Numbered from the stretch's first letter, positions 50,246-61,292 are shown. The stretch: DNA of 64,000 nt from Sanguinoderma infundibulare (GCA_032821775.1 JAVLRN010000006.1:1736001-1800000); one strand, 5' to 3'. Made by a program: numbers and translations. Notes: a model not told the origin generated them from the letters alone.

Positions 50246-51820
50246 TCAATCTCTAAGCTCGCATGTGAAATGGACTTGGTATGTACTCACATCGTTGTTG
50301 CTGAGGGCCCTGCGCGTCGCCTCACACGCCTGGCTCATCTCCAGCATCAGGCAGATGTTGGGCTCGCATTTGTGACACCAGATCTTCTTCTCCAGTGAAT
50401 CCGGCAAGAGCTTCGCGTACCGCAGCTCTATATCGCTAATGTCTATCCATCGGTCTACCTTGCTTAGCTTATCTACGTGCTCGCGGACGAGGGCTTGAAT
50501 CCATTGGTGGGCGTCTGGTCGTTGGGGACCGTTGAGTTTTGCATTGCCAGTGAGAGAAGCCGGAGAGGAGGGAGCACGGAGCTTCGCAGCCTGCTCGGAC
50601 GCGATCTTCGAATTTCGGCGCCGGTTGACGAGTAGATCGTGATAGAAGTGGGCCGGGGTGGCCTCCATCTCGGCCAGGTACCCGTACGACAGAAGGTCGT
50701 GGTGGAGATTGGAAATCAGGGAGCTCGCGAGTCTGGGGAAACCCATCCTCGCAGAGAGAAGGTAGGCCAACAAGGGCTGATCCCGAGCGACGTTTTCGAC
50801 GGGACCTATCCAGCCCTCGAGGGCCTGTAGAGCCTGTTGCATGTCGAGTTTCCGAGCAGCGACCATCATCGCCATGAGGTGATGCAGGGATTCCTGTTCA
50901 AGGACCCACGGTGATGGGGGAGCGTAGCACAGTTCAAGGACGTGTCCCAAGACTGCGGCATCGACATCGACCGGGAGCACAGGAAGAGCTGAGGCTGAGG
51001 ATAACGTTGGATGAGAGAGGGAGGATATCCTGCCGCGAAGAACGGGCGACGCGAGGTAGAGGATGATTCTATGAACCTGGAAGTCATGCCCGTCAGACGA
51101 GCGGCACACGAGGTCGGCGTATGGGCGAGGTTTGAACTTGAATGGCTCGGGAGGGGTTATAGAGAACCGCCCTCCTTTCTTCTTCGGCAGCTCCTTGATG
51201 TCCGTCGGATCGGACTCGAAGAAGTTGAACGACTCCGCACCTCCTCCGTGGCGCAGGAACTTGGTAAGACGATAGTAGTCCCCCACGGATACTTCTTGGA
51301 GTTCCTGCGGTGCCTTCGCAGGAAGCTCCTTCCCAACCAAAGCCGTTGCGGCTGTCCTAACCTCCTCTTCCAGACGGAGGAGGCACGCGTAAGCCCAAAC
51401 CCTCAACGGCTGCTCCGGGAGGTATGATAGCAAAGCCGTTTTCATCAGCGCTGATGCTTCCTCCATCCGGTACTCGATAGCTGCGGCAAGAACGGGGTAG
51501 ATGTCCTCGAGATCCGCCAGCACGGGGTCGGTTATGGGATAGCATAGGCGTAGCAGAGGATCTATGATGTCGCTGCCCTCGACAACGGCGATGATGGGTT
51601 TGCCGTCGTAATAGGCCGCCGGGGCCTCGCGATGGTCGCCGTTTGCAGCGGTACTGTCGGACGGAAAGGCCTCGAGCATGTCGGCGAAGACGGGCGACGC
51701 CTCCGCTAGAATTGCTCCGCGGACGCGAAAGTGGACGCCATTGGAGCATCGGAGGATGGTATCGGCATCGGGGTTGTCGAATGGGGCGAGGGCAAACGTG
51801 GGTGCCAGTGGATGCGACAT
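50246..51820 (-). CDS. Double BTB/POZ-domain protein (paralogue 2 of 3)
   Basis: Same architecture as the genes at 38.9 and 53.5 kb. It begins MSHPLAPTFALAPFDNPDAD, then ILRCSNGVHFRVRGAILAEA, IDPLLRLCYPITDPV, EQPLRVWAYACLLRLEEEVR and GDYYRLTKFLRHGG. The second module is YADLVCRSSDGHDFQVHRII, and the tail has YGYLAEMEATPAHFYHDLLV and a CxxC-like KKIWCHKCEPN. A GTGAGT donor at 50290 probably ends the main exon, and the last few residues in the given frame are intronic. The true end exon was not settled. Function unknown. Confidence 0.85.
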   Translation of the reverse strand: MSHPLAPTFALAPFDNPDADTILRCSNGVHFRVRGAILAEASPVFADMLEAFPSDSTAANGDHREAPAAYYDGKPIIAVVEGSDIIDPLLRLCYPITDPVLADLEDIYPVLAAAIEYRMEEASALMKTALLSYLPEQPLRVWAYACLLRLEEEVRTAATALVGKELPAKAPQELQEVSVGDYYRLTKFLRHGGGAESFNFFESDPTDIKELPKKKGGRFSITPPEPFKFKPRPYADLVCRSSDGHDFQVHRIILYLASPVLRGRISSLSHPTLSSASALPVLPVDVDAAVLGHVLELCYAPPSPWVLEQESLHHLMAMMVAARKLDMQQALQALEGWIGPVENVARDQPLLAYLLSARMGFPRLASSLISNLHHDLLSYGYLAEMEATPAHFYHDLLVNRRRNSKIASEQAAKLRAPSSPASLTGNAKLNGPQRPDAHQWIQALVREHVDKLSKVDRWIDISDIELRYAKLLPDSLEKKIWCHKCEPNICLMLEMSQACEATRRALSNNDVSTYQVHFTCELRD

Positions 51821-52229
51821 GATCTGGGTGTTCCGGATCCTGGAACTGCTTCGATCGTAGATGATATGCCGTTGGATTCAGCCATATGCAACTCAAATCT
51901 TGACCACAGCACTCACCTGAACTTGAACTAGTAATACGATTAGCGACTACAGACACCTTTGCCCGGAAGCTTCAAGTCAGAGCCTGGAGTAGTCGAGAGG
52001 GCAGAGAGGGCACGTAGTGTATATAAATATAAAGGACGAGGGATCTTCGAACGCCACGTTGCACGTTGAGAAGGTTAAGTTGTACCAAATCGGTCAACGG
52101 ATGGCCAAGACCAAGAGTGACGAGAGAAACATATGAAGGGTCAAGTGAAAGATGATGCTGCAGGTGCTACCCCCTTCATCACAAAAGAAGATATGCATGG
52201 TGAGAGGAGGACAATGTACAACTGATGTA
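51821..52229. promoter_or_regulatory. BTB-2 upstream region with TATA-like element
   Basis: About 400 bp between the BTB-2 start and the hAT-like element. TATATAAATATAAA at 52019-52032 is an AT-rich TATA-like block about 200 bp upstream of the start codon. Functional role inferred only. Confidence 0.3.
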
Positions 52230-53064
52230 TAAGACTGAACACGGGTCGACCCGCGGGTATTTCAACATTCGAAGTTGTTACCTGGATCCGCAGGGACCCG
52301 ACCCGCCAGGGGATCCGGACCCGCGGGTGCGGGTGCGGGTAACCCGCGGGTTACCTGCAGAATAACCCAGATCGGCAAAGTAACTTGCGGGTTTTGTGGG
52401 TCAGTGGGTGAACCTAGCTGGTACAACCACATCTTCCACTCTGCAAGGTATTCCATGCCCGCTTTTTGCTCTGATTGTGAAAATGCTAATGCTTTCTTGT
52501 CCACATACAGTTTCGCCGACCTGGGCGCTGATTGAAATGTATGCCCGGTTGGTCCCGGTGTGCATGGCGTACGCCGCGCATGGCCCGCCGCACACCACCT
52601 TTTCACATATTGCCCCGGACACAACCCACTGGTATGCTCCTTTGTTGCCATCGACCTCAGTCTCCATGGAGCGCTCGGGTCTTCTCGTTCTTCCGACTGG
52701 TAGTGACAATGAGCGTACGGACGGGTATGAGTCGGCGGGCGACAGCATGCTGAGTTTGCAATCCAACACTTCCGATGATGAAGAGTAGTATAAAACATGT
52801 GTCCTATGTATACCATGACAATGTCAACATGAGCGAGTTCTTCGAGCCCAGAGGCCAGCCCCTTGGTCAGGTCTGCACAGCCTATATACCTTGCGGATCT
52901 TGCGGGTACCCGCGGGTTTGAGCCCAATTTTGAGAAGCCATACCTGGATCCGCAGGCTACCCGTTATGTGGGTAACCCGCACCCGGAAGACCCGCACCCG
53001 CGGGTTTTTTGGCGGGTCCGGATTGGGTTACCCGCCATTTAACCCGGACCCGTGTTCAGCCTTA
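52230..53064. mobile_element. hAT-like non-autonomous DNA transposon
   Basis: 835 bp bounded by perfect 8 bp direct repeats CTGATGTA (52222..52229 and 53065..53072). Terminal inverted repeats are 18 bp with one difference: TAAGACTGAACACGGGTC at the left, and TAAGGCTGAACACGGGTC reading inward from the right. Subterminal regions are packed with ACCCGCGGGT/GCGGGTAACCC words in both orientations, as in hAT transposase-binding arrays. ORFs inside (up to 221 codons, both strands) show no DDE or hAT dimerisation motifs. I therefore call it a deletion derivative mobilised by a copy elsewhere. Confidence 0.85.
52250..52385. repeat. Left subterminal GCGGGT/ACCCGC array
   Basis: Repeated copies of ACCCGCGGGT, GGATCC(G)CAGG and GCGGGTGCGGGT near the left end. 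A mirror array lies at 52900-53050 near the right end. Confidence 0.7.
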
Positions 53065-53072
53065 CTGATGTA

Positions 53073-53537
53073 CAGTGGTCGGGAAAATGGGCGTTATAAA
53101 CTGCTAGCTGCGGGCCGGGTGAACCGCTGCTGCCGCGTACAGGCTGTTCGAAGATACTCGCTTCAACTACAATCCATGACCCCAATGTAGAGCTCGAGAC
53201 GTAAAGGATTTCCAGCGGGCATTTCACATCCTTCGATAGAGCACGAGCTTCGATTCTGGCATATGAGAAACCAATATTAATATGTTTCGGCTGCGCAGAG
53301 GAACTTGCAATTTGGACGTATGTATTGCTAGCGAACCTGCCTTGTCACACAGATAATGAGATGATCACGATATTGCAATTTCACAGCATGGTCAAAACAC
53401 AGATCGTACAAAACAAGTGCTCACAGCAAACCAGGTTAGCAAGTACAGTCATTGAGTGCAGCTCCGAGGCTCATGCAACCAATCATTCCCCGTTCAATAG
53501 CTTGTTCTACACAACCTCTGGGTGAGTGACAGCATTC
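53073..53537. other. Region between element and BTB-3 3' end
   Basis: About 460 bp with no supported gene. It contains the BTB-3 3' UTR and possibly its short last exon. Confidence 0.4.
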
Positions 53538-55073
53538 TCACAATGTATGCGAATGACGAAGACTTACGTTGTTTTCATACACCGCGTTCCTCACATCCAC
53601 ATGTATATTCTCGATCCGCAGAATCAGCTTCGCGTTATTCTCGCACGACTCGCACCACAGCTTTCTGTCCACCGACTCTTGGAGCGTCTGAGACATCAGT
53701 GGCCCCTTCAACAAATGGTGCGGCGAACGAAGCTCCTCCACGGTGCGTCGGAGGATGCCCTGCAACCACGAGTCGCGGCCCGCAGCCTGCTCTGCATCCT
53801 CCTGAGCGGGAGGCGCACCCACATCCATAGCCACATCGGTTGCGACGTGTCCCGAACCAGAAGAAGCTTTAGTGTTCGCCACTCTGCTCGTCATCTCGGA
53901 CGCGATCGCGAGGGCCCGACGGCGGTTGACGAGGAGGCGATGGTAAGCCACCGCCGGAGTGGCCTCCATCTCGGGAATGCACCCGTATGTGAACGGGTCG
54001 GCGTGCAGGAACGCGGAGGCATCCTCCGCGATCTCCTGGATCCCCATGCTGCTCGCGAGCAGGTAACACAGGAAGGAGTGCGCGACCTTGGTGTGCCCAA
54101 ACACCTCGTACCTGATGCGGCTGAAGAGCATGCCCATCTCGAACCGCCGCGCGTATTCCATCATGGAGAGAGCGTGGTGAACGGGGAGGTCTATTAAGCC
54201 CTTCCAGCTGACGCTGGGGTAGCACATCTCGAGGAGTGAGCCGAGAGGGGCGCCACGCGCATCGAGGTCGATGATATTCGTGGCAGATGGTTCTGAGAGG
54301 GGCGGTAGGGCGAGGATCTGCTTTTGGAGGGTCGGGGACGCGGCGCAGAGGATGATCTTGTGCGTGTGGAACTCCTGGCCATCAGAGGAGCGACAGATGA
54401 TGTCGGCGAAGGGTCTGTTTTGGTAGAGGATCTCCGCGTGTGTTCCGATGCGAGGGCATTTGGTTTTGGGCAAGTCGTCAGGATCTGGCTCTGTGAATTG
54501 GAACCTCTCGCTGACGTCGCCTTTTGCTCGATGGAACTTGACGAGGCGAAAGTAGGTGGCTGCGCTGACCTCCTGCAATTCTGGCACGGCATCAGTGGGA
54601 AGGTCCGCTTGGAGTAAGGCCTTCGCAGCTGTCCTGGCCTCGTCCTCCAGTCTGAGTATACATGCCGAAGCCCAGACTCTGAGGGGCTGCGAGTTGACGA
54701 AAGTAAGGAGCGCCTTCTTCATGAGCGCAACGGCCTCGTCCATATCGTACTTCATCGCCGCCGCCAACACGAGCCGCACGTCTCGAACATCAGTCAAGAC
54801 TGGGTCGGCAGTGGGGTAGCACAAGCGGAGCAAACGGTCGAGCGTGGCACTGTCCTCTTCGACGGCGACGACGGGCTTACCATCCATGTAGTCCGGATTA
54901 TCGATGAGCTCTGTCCCAGGCTCTGGGAGGGGGATACCGAACATATCGGAGAATATTGGAGAGGCCTCTGCAATGATGCCACTTCGGACGCGGAAGTTGA
55001 CGCCATCTTTGGACCGGATGATGGTGTCGGCGGCAGGGTTGTCGAACGGTGTGCCAGCAATGGGTCCGGTCAT
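53538..55073 (-). CDS. Double BTB/POZ-domain protein (paralogue 3 of 3)
   Basis: It begins MTGPIAGTPFDNPAADTIIR with KDGVNFRVRSGIIAEASPIF, LDRLLRLCYPTADPV, SQPLRVWASACILRLEDEAR and SAATYFRLVKFHRAKGD. The second module is FADIICRSSDGQEFHTHKII and LGSLLEMCYPSVSW. The tail includes YGCIPEMEATPAVAYHRLLV and RKLWCESCENN. It is closest in its start and first module to paralogue 1. A GTAAGT donor at 53567 likely ends the main exon, so the final residues in the given frame are uncertain. It is divergent from CBS with 498 bp between starts. Confidence 0.85.
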   Translation of the reverse strand: MTGPIAGTPFDNPAADTIIRSKDGVNFRVRSGIIAEASPIFSDMFGIPLPEPGTELIDNPDYMDGKPVVAVEEDSATLDRLLRLCYPTADPVLTDVRDVRLVLAAAMKYDMDEAVALMKKALLTFVNSQPLRVWASACILRLEDEARTAAKALLQADLPTDAVPELQEVSAATYFRLVKFHRAKGDVSERFQFTEPDPDDLPKTKCPRIGTHAEILYQNRPFADIICRSSDGQEFHTHKIILCAASPTLQKQILALPPLSEPSATNIIDLDARGAPLGSLLEMCYPSVSWKGLIDLPVHHALSMMEYARRFEMGMLFSRIRYEVFGHTKVAHSFLCYLLASSMGIQEIAEDASAFLHADPFTYGCIPEMEATPAVAYHRLLVNRRRALAIASEMTSRVANTKASSGSGHVATDVAMDVGAPPAQEDAEQAAGRDSWLQGILRRTVEELRSPHHLLKGPLMSQTLQESVDRKLWCESCENNAKLILRIENIHVDVRNAVYENNVSLRHSHTL

Positions 55074-55571
55074 AGCGTGGACCTAGGGAGAACAGGCGAT
55101 ATACCGTAAACCGATCGACGTTAGCCAGGATCGCTGGAGTGCGAACGCACAGCACTGACAGTATGCGGATGTCCGTGGGTGACTTGCGATCCCAATCTCA
55201 CAGGAGAACAAGATCTCAGCGACAATCTGCTGGGTAAATGTTTGAGGAGCGATTCCACGACAAGCTCGACGAGCAGCTTTCACGTCTTATCGCGATTAAA
55301 TACTGTCAGACTTACCTTGAGAGGGTCGCCACGGCTACTGCAAGGGGCTTGGGCGGATGAGGACCGAGGTCAAGGATGGGGGCCTGTGGGAGGGAAGGGC
55401 ACGCACGTGATCGTGAGATGCGTCGTGTCACAGCGCGTGATGGCGTCCGGATCTCAGCCGATCTGGGACTGGGTCTCTTCCTCTTGTTAAGTGCCTCCAC
55501 CTCCTCGCCCTCCACTCTGTCGCTTTTCGCCCTCGTTCGGTAGCCACCACCCCAGCATCTGTCGCATAGAC
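55074..55571. promoter_or_regulatory. Divergent intergenic region, BTB-3/CBS
   Basis: 498 bp between two divergent starts. Must hold both promoters. No defined motif seen. Confidence 0.35.
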
Positions 55572-57198
55572 ATGGCCCGCACTCCCCAGATTATCGACGA
55601 CGCTCTCGGGGCCGTCGGTAACACTCCGCTTATCAGGTTGGACCGCATAGCCAAGGAAGAGCAGCTGCAGTGCAATCTACGTGAGTATATACGCCTTGTC
55701 TCATTCACAGCTGCAACTCTAAACCCTCCTGTGCCATTTAGTCGGGAAGGTGGAGTACATGTCTGCCGGCGGATCCGTCAAGGACCGCATTGCGAAGCGC
55801 ATGGTCGAGGAGGCCGAGAGGGAAGGCAAGCTCATTCCCGGCCAGAGTGTCGTCATTGAGCCGACCTCTGGCAATACCGGTATGTCCTCCGAGCGTGATT
55901 GCGGTTGCTTTTGAGCGGCTCATACTCATCTCATATGTAAGGTATTGGATTGGCTATGGCTTGTGCAATCAAGGTCAAACACACCTTTTTTCTTTGGCAC
56001 ATATGCTGAATACTACAGATAAGGGATACTCTGTGATCATTACGCTGCCTAACAAGATGTCGTTGGTGAGTTTTTTTTGCCCCCATTTCCATGTCCTGCC
56101 GTAATACCGTGCTGCAGGAGAAGGAAGCCGCTTTGCGCGCACTGGGGGCCGAGGTCGTTCGTACGCCGACCGAGGCTGCATGGGACTCGCCGGAATCACA
56201 CATAGGTAGAGCCTCTACCGACGTTGCCCGACCTCTCGTGGCTGAATTCCTTAACGATCGCAGGAGTGGCGCAACGCCTCCAACGTGAGATCTCCGGTGG
56301 CATTATCCTGGACCAATATCGCAACGTGAGTCGCGGCATACACATTTGACAACGTCATCGTCCGCTCACCATATTCTTCTAAGGTCAACAATCCGCTTGC
56401 GCACGAGTACACTACTGGCCCGGAGATTGTCGAGGCGGTCACTTCGACGTTGTCAACCGCTTCGCAGCCTTCTTCTGGAAAGGTCGACGTTCTCGTGGCA
56501 GGTGCTGGTACTGGCGGAACGATCACCGGTCTGTCCCGTGCGATCAAGAAGAAGCACAACAAGGACTGTATTGTCGTTGGCGTTGATCCTGTGAGGTTCC
56601 CTGATTTTATTTTGCCCCTCGGCGTTCTGACCGCGATCTCCGCATATAGAGAGGTAGCATCCTTGCATATCCAGACACTCTCAACCTCGACGGCGCTGGT
56701 GATCCGTATGTTGTTGAAGGCATTGGATACGATTTCATCCCCGACGTCCTATCACGGGACCCCGTGGATGTGAACGAGTGGCTGAAGACCTCTGACGAGG
56801 AATCATTCGCTGCTGTTCGGCTCCTCATGCGCCACGAAGGTCTGCTCGTCGGCGGAAGTAGTGGAAGCGCACTTAGCGGCGCTCTGCGCTGGCTCCGGAG
56901 CGACAAGGGCCGGGCTGTCGCGCACACGAAGGGCGCCAACGTCGTCGTACTCCTTCCAGACGGGTTGGTATTCTCCTGCAACAAGGTTTTGAGCCTTTGG
57001 CTTAATCCTCGAGCACACAGCATCCGTAACTACATGAGCAAGCCCTGGTTCCTCAAGATGGCGCTTGAAACCGAACCGACCCCGCTCGCTCGCCGGATCG
57101 CTGATGTACTCAAGCCGTCGGCGGGCAAGGCACAGACGGATGTCAACGACCTCGCGAGTGGTATCGCTCGCCTCACTGCTGCGCCGAATGGGAAGTAA
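55572..57198 (+). CDS. CYS4: Cystathionine beta-synthase (PLP enzyme), catalytic core only
   Basis: Condenses serine and homocysteine to cystathionine in transsulfuration. First exon 55572..55680, then several short exons (second starts 55742), stop at 57196-57198. Fold-type II PLP motifs: [31 protein letters not shown] (Schiff-base Lys), [20 protein letters not shown] (asparagine loop), [20 protein letters not shown] (phosphate loop), [12 protein letters not shown] and [13 protein letters not shown]. After [20 protein letters not shown] only about 45 residues follow, so the C-terminal pair of CBS (Bateman) domains of animal and yeast enzymes is absent, and regulation by S-adenosylmethionine is not expected. 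Cysteine synthase is the alternative, but the KPWF ending after the core favours CBS. Confidence 0.9.
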
Positions 57199-58559
57199 TC
57201 TGCCCAACGGCCCCTCCAAAGGGTATCTCTATTGGATTGGGAAGAACCGTACGGACGATAGATCGGATCGTTAGACAAAGGCATGTGTCATGGCTGTGTC
57301 GTGTCTTGCTTTCCTGCAAGGCTGATTTGTCTCTACACTCTCTAGCATATAGTGATACATTATTTTTCTCTCGTGGCCTACCGACGAGCAATCCGGTACC
57401 GGGTCGTCCAGATCAGTGTGTGTGACGACTCGGAAGGTTGTGCTCAGCCGTCAGGGGTGCGCGATGCGGTCCAGGACGGCTGGTCCCACAGCGGTATCCT
57501 TGAGTTCCCTTACGCTTGTCACCGCGAACTGCGCGTTGTGGAAGATGGTAAAGCGGCCGCCGGAATACCGAGTTCCACATGTCGGCACGCCGGGTCGTCA
57601 TGAAAAGGCTAAGCAGATGGTGCCTCTGACGTGAACAAGGACATAGAGGCAGGGTACAGAAGACGACGCTGGTACCTGCGGCCTGAGGGGCCATGGAGTT
57701 CCGAGGGTTAGAGGCTAGTCCCCCGCGCTTGACCTGGGGCTATAGGCAGCGCACATGAGTGTCGACCTGGGGGCCCGGGGGTAAAGTAAGTGTCATGTAC
57801 ATCCCAGGGGATATAGCATCTAACGCGGATTGTTCATGGTGTACATGTCCGCCGCTTTCCATGTCCGATTCAAGGGCAAGCGTAGATTATGATCGAACAG
57901 CGTGACCTGGGTCAGATTCGAAGAACGAACGCGGATGCGCCGTCGGTTTTCACGAGCGTGGCCGACTGCCGCCCTCTCGATCCGAGAGACCGAAGCGACT
58001 CGCACGACTCACTAGGCATTCTACTCCACATCACAAATAACCTACAAAACATTGCAATGTCGCCCAGACATCCAGACATCTAGCTACTATGGAAATTGGA
58101 CAACGTCCCCAAAGGTCTCCCATTTTGAGGAGACCCATGTTCTTCTTTCTTCGCGCACCGTCCTGACGTATAAAGGGCGACTATTGCCGCGCGCATACGA
58201 CGAACAATGTACATGCGCGCCTTGCCCAGCCACCGCGCGAGACAAGCGTCTTTACTCTTGTACCCCCGCGCGCATGCCTCATGCCTTCGGCTGGCACTGC
58301 GGCACCTTATCGCGTGCTCTGTGGTACATAAAGTGAGTCGGTCCGTGTGTTCCTGCCGCTACGCGTTCTCTTGCCTTCTCTTACTCAACTATTTTCATCA
58401 AGTCTGGGACTTGACAGCGTCTCCTTTCTTATCGAATAATCGCCCATCGGCTAGCAACGGCTATTTAGACTGCTACACTGACAGCCATCCGCCACTCTGC
58501 GTCGTTATCGCCCACCACCACAACAACCACTACCCAACGAACTCCGACCACAACGAACG
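57199..58559. other. Intergenic, no supported gene
   Basis: About 1.36 kb. Short ORFs on both strands without domains. No tRNA or repeat recognised. Confidence 0.45.
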
Positions 58560-59543
58560 ATGCCCACTACCCAACGAGCGACCACCACCATGTCTATCGC
58601 GCACACCGCACAACCTTCCCTTGCGATCCCGACCAGGACCAGGTCGACGGGCAAATACCCAACCGCGCCCCTCACTATCTTTCCCCCACCCGCGCCCTCT
58701 GTCCGCTGCACGATACGCGACCGCCGCGGCGTGGCCTTGACGCTCCAAATCGACACCCCACCCAACAACCCGCCCGGGCCCTGGTCTCCCAAGGGTCACA
58801 TCCAGCCGCACAGGAACCACCTCCCGCGCCGCCGCAATCCGAAACCGTGCTTCCAGAACTTCCACTGCCCCGAGGCCCCGAAGCAGAAGATGGCGTCGAC
58901 GCCGACGCCGACGCCCAAAGCGGAGACCTCAGCGCCGCCCATCCCAACGCCCCCGCTACCAGAGGACCCGTACCTGCAGGCGATCATCCCCGCCGTCTGG
59001 GTCGCGTTCAGCGATAGCGCGCGCACGAGTAGCGCCGACAGGACGCACGAAGACGGCTTCACGCACGTCGTCGAGATCGCGCATGCAAACGGCGAGGCGT
59101 ACGCCGCGGGGAGCACGGAGCGCCGCTGGGACGCGGCCCGCAAGGCCCAACGCCTCCGCCTGGTCCTGCCCGCCGCGGCGCGCGGGCGCGAACGCGAGAT
59201 GGGGAAACGGGCGGCGCTGGCGCTGTCAGACGGGCAGCTGCGCGCGGCGCGCGACTTTGTGGCGGAGTGCCTCCCGAGCGAGCTGGCGGCGATGCCGGAG
59301 GAGGGCGCGGTGCGGGTGCTGGTGACGGCGCCGCCGGGGCGGCCGACGGACGCGATGAGCGTGCTCGGGTGCTACTTGTCGTTCGTCGCGGGCGTGGGGG
59401 TGGAGGAGATCTTGCGGTTCGTGGACGAGGAGGAGGCGGTGCTGAGCGTGTGGAAGGGGGAGGTGAGCGGGGAGGAGGTGGAGAGGCTCGAGAAGATCGC
59501 GCGGGGATGGTCGTGGCTGACGACTGTTGGTGCGAGGGAGTAG
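58560..59543 (+). CDS. Hypothetical GC-rich protein; possible phosphatase-like fold without catalytic Cys
   Basis: Intronless ORF, up to 327 residues; a second Met at 58590 is equally possible. The first 130 residues are Pro/Thr/Arg-rich and probably disordered. The C-terminal 190 residues are ordered: LQAIIPAVWVAFSDSARTSS, FTHVVEIAHA, LRLVLPAAARGRE, SDGQLRAARDFVAECLPSEL, VRVLVTAPPGRPTDAMSVLG CYLSF and VEEILRFVDEEEAVLSVWKG. The strand-loop-helix VLVTAPPGRPTDAMSVLG sits where dual-specificity phosphatases have VHCxxGxxRS, but Cys and Arg are both missing. This suggests a pseudo-phosphatase, which is a weak inference. Codon use is extremely GC-biased. No neighbour indicates function. Confidence 0.6.
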   Translation: MPTTQRATTTMSIAHTAQPSLAIPTRTRSTGKYPTAPLTIFPPPAPSVRCTIRDRRGVALTLQIDTPPNNPPGPWSPKGHIQPHRNHLPRRRNPKPCFQNFHCPEAPKQKMASTPTPTPKAETSAPPIPTPPLPEDPYLQAIIPAVWVAFSDSARTSSADRTHEDGFTHVVEIAHANGEAYAAGSTERRWDAARKAQRLRLVLPAAARGREREMGKRAALALSDGQLRAARDFVAECLPSELAAMPEEGAVRVLVTAPPGRPTDAMSVLGCYLSFVAGVGVEEILRFVDEEEAVLSVWKGEVSGEEVERLEKIARGWSWLTTVGARE

Positions 59544-59988
59544 GCGAGGCGAGGCGAGGGGTGGGGCCGGTGGGGTGCTACTGAACGTCCCACGAGGAGG
59601 ATGCTGATCACTTGTACGATTTTCGCGGATGGCATATTGTTGTGTTGCGTTAGGATACCAATACCTTGTGTCCATGGAAGCTATGTATATTGTATTATTT
59701 CGGAAGGACATGGAGCGAGCCTCACTTTGGACTGATGGACCGAAATCAGGACGGACGCTACAAACGCGCCTCCATCATGACACTTAGTATTCGTTTATGC
59801 GAAGGGCCCTGAGATCTTGAGACGTGACGACCGAATTCCGTAAAGTACCTAGAGAAAGGCAAAACGCGCCTGCAACGAACCGGATGGGAGCTGAGATCAA
59901 GAAAGAGATGGTATTGATACACGGCGTAGGGGACTCTCGCTAACGGTAAGTATACATAGAAAATGTCAGAAGGTGCCGGTGACCAGAA
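59544..59988. other. Convergent 3' intergenic region
   Basis: About 445 bp between two stops. No gene seen. Confidence 0.45.
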
Positions 59989-60879
59989 TCAAACCGTGAG
60001 CTTCAGAACTGCGTTCTGTGCGACGATCTCCGGAGAGCCGAGTGGGCGACCCGCCCTCAGAAAGGCGAGACGCAGCTCCTGCAGGACCGTTAGGCGGGAC
60101 TTGGATAGGTCAAAGGAGGCCGTACCTCGAAACAGTGCTGGTCGTAAGGCGGCATGCTCGTGACACTTTGGAGACTGTCCGGTGGAGCATTCGGATTGTT
60201 CGACGACTGCGAGAAACCCAAGGACATTGGAGCCGGGAGAAAACGGGCTGTGGGTTCGGATCAGCGTTGCGGTCGCGAGCAGTTGATAAATGAACCTTAC
60301 GACCTTGGGGCACGTCTGCGAATTGTTTTCCCATCTGGTACGCCTGCACACGACATTCCTGCCGCACGATATTGAGTGAGCATGATGTGCACCTGGAAAA
60401 CGTTCCGGCGCCGCGTTACCTCGGGGGAATGACCGAAATATTGAGGTTGTGCGACAAGGCTCTGGAAGAAGGCCTTCGATCCAAACTCCATGGTTTCCGT
60501 GGGCTGGAAGGCTTGGGAGGCGAAGTCTGGCGGAGCGACAGGCGCAGGATTGGCCGGTCCTGCGACCGGGACGTTGGCACCAACGCCGTTTACCGTAGGG
60601 CCCGCGCCCTCGACGTCGGAGTAAGGTTCGAACAGGGGCGGGAAACCGAGGGCAGCGCGCTGGGTTGGGTCGGTGGGCTGCGGTGGACATGGCACTGGCG
60701 GACGGCCAGTCGCGCTAAACGCGGCCAGATAGTCGGCGACTCGGCGTTCCTGCAGTGGAACGGTCAGTCAAGTTGGGACTTGGAGCGGAGATGGACGGAC
60801 GGAGGGGAATGACCTCGAAGCTTTCTTCCTGCGCTGGACGGACAGCGGGCACGTTCACGTAGATCAGGCGACCCGCCAT
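59989..60879 (-). CDS. Hypothetical protein, five exons
   Basis: No family recognised. Exons complement(join(59989..60078,60126..60247,60304..60358,60420..60749,60814..60879)), 663 nt, 220 residues, phases closed, all introns 47-64 nt. The N-terminus MAGRLIYVNVPAVRPAQEES is followed by ERRVADYLAAFSATGRPPVP, a Pro/Ala/Gly-rich middle (FEPYSDVEGAGP, VNGVGANVPVAGP), and MEFGSKAFFQSLVAQPQYFG. The end is ELRLAFLRAGRPLGSPEIVA. The frame is open upstream to about 60960 (LFKPKRSTSTNRKSSHG) without an ATG, so a further 5' exon is possible. The consistent splicing argues for a real gene. Confidence 0.6.
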
Positions 60880-61220
60880 AGAGTCTGCTTGACCGTGACT
60901 GCTCTTCCTGTTGGTTGATGTAGAGCGTTTGGGTTTGAACAACCGCAGAAACTGGTTCAAGGCGGCGTATTGGGATTGAGTTTAGGGCAGGGCAATAGCC
61001 ATTGTCTCATGATAATGAGGCTGTGCTATGACTTATATGGTGAGCAGAACTAGCTGTGGTTCGTTCGTCTCCATTGTCTTTAGGCATACAGTCTTATATA
61101 CGACATGTTATTGTGCCGCAAAGGCAATTAATGGACCCCTTGGAAGAATCTGAGTTGCCCTGGGTACTTCACCTACCATACGTTCAGGTTTGTATACGTA
61201 AAGTCCGCAGCAAAAAATCT

Positions 61221-61292
61221 GGCCGACTAGCTCAGTTGGTTAGAGTGCTGCTAATAACGCCAAGGTCGTCGGTTCGATCCCGGCTTTGGCCA
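61221..61292 (+). tRNA. tRNA-Ile (AAT) or tRNA-Ile-like gene
   Basis: 72 nt with A box TAGCTCAGTTGG, anticodon loop CTAATAA (anticodon AAT, Ile) and B box GGTTCGATCCC. The T stem GTCGG/CCGGC pairs fully. The acceptor stem GGCCGAC/TTTGGCC pairs at six of seven positions. It is two nucleotides shorter than usual around the D-stem/anticodon-stem junction, and the anticodon stem (TGCTG/CGCCA) has a central C-C mismatch, so it may be a decaying copy. Confidence 0.7.
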
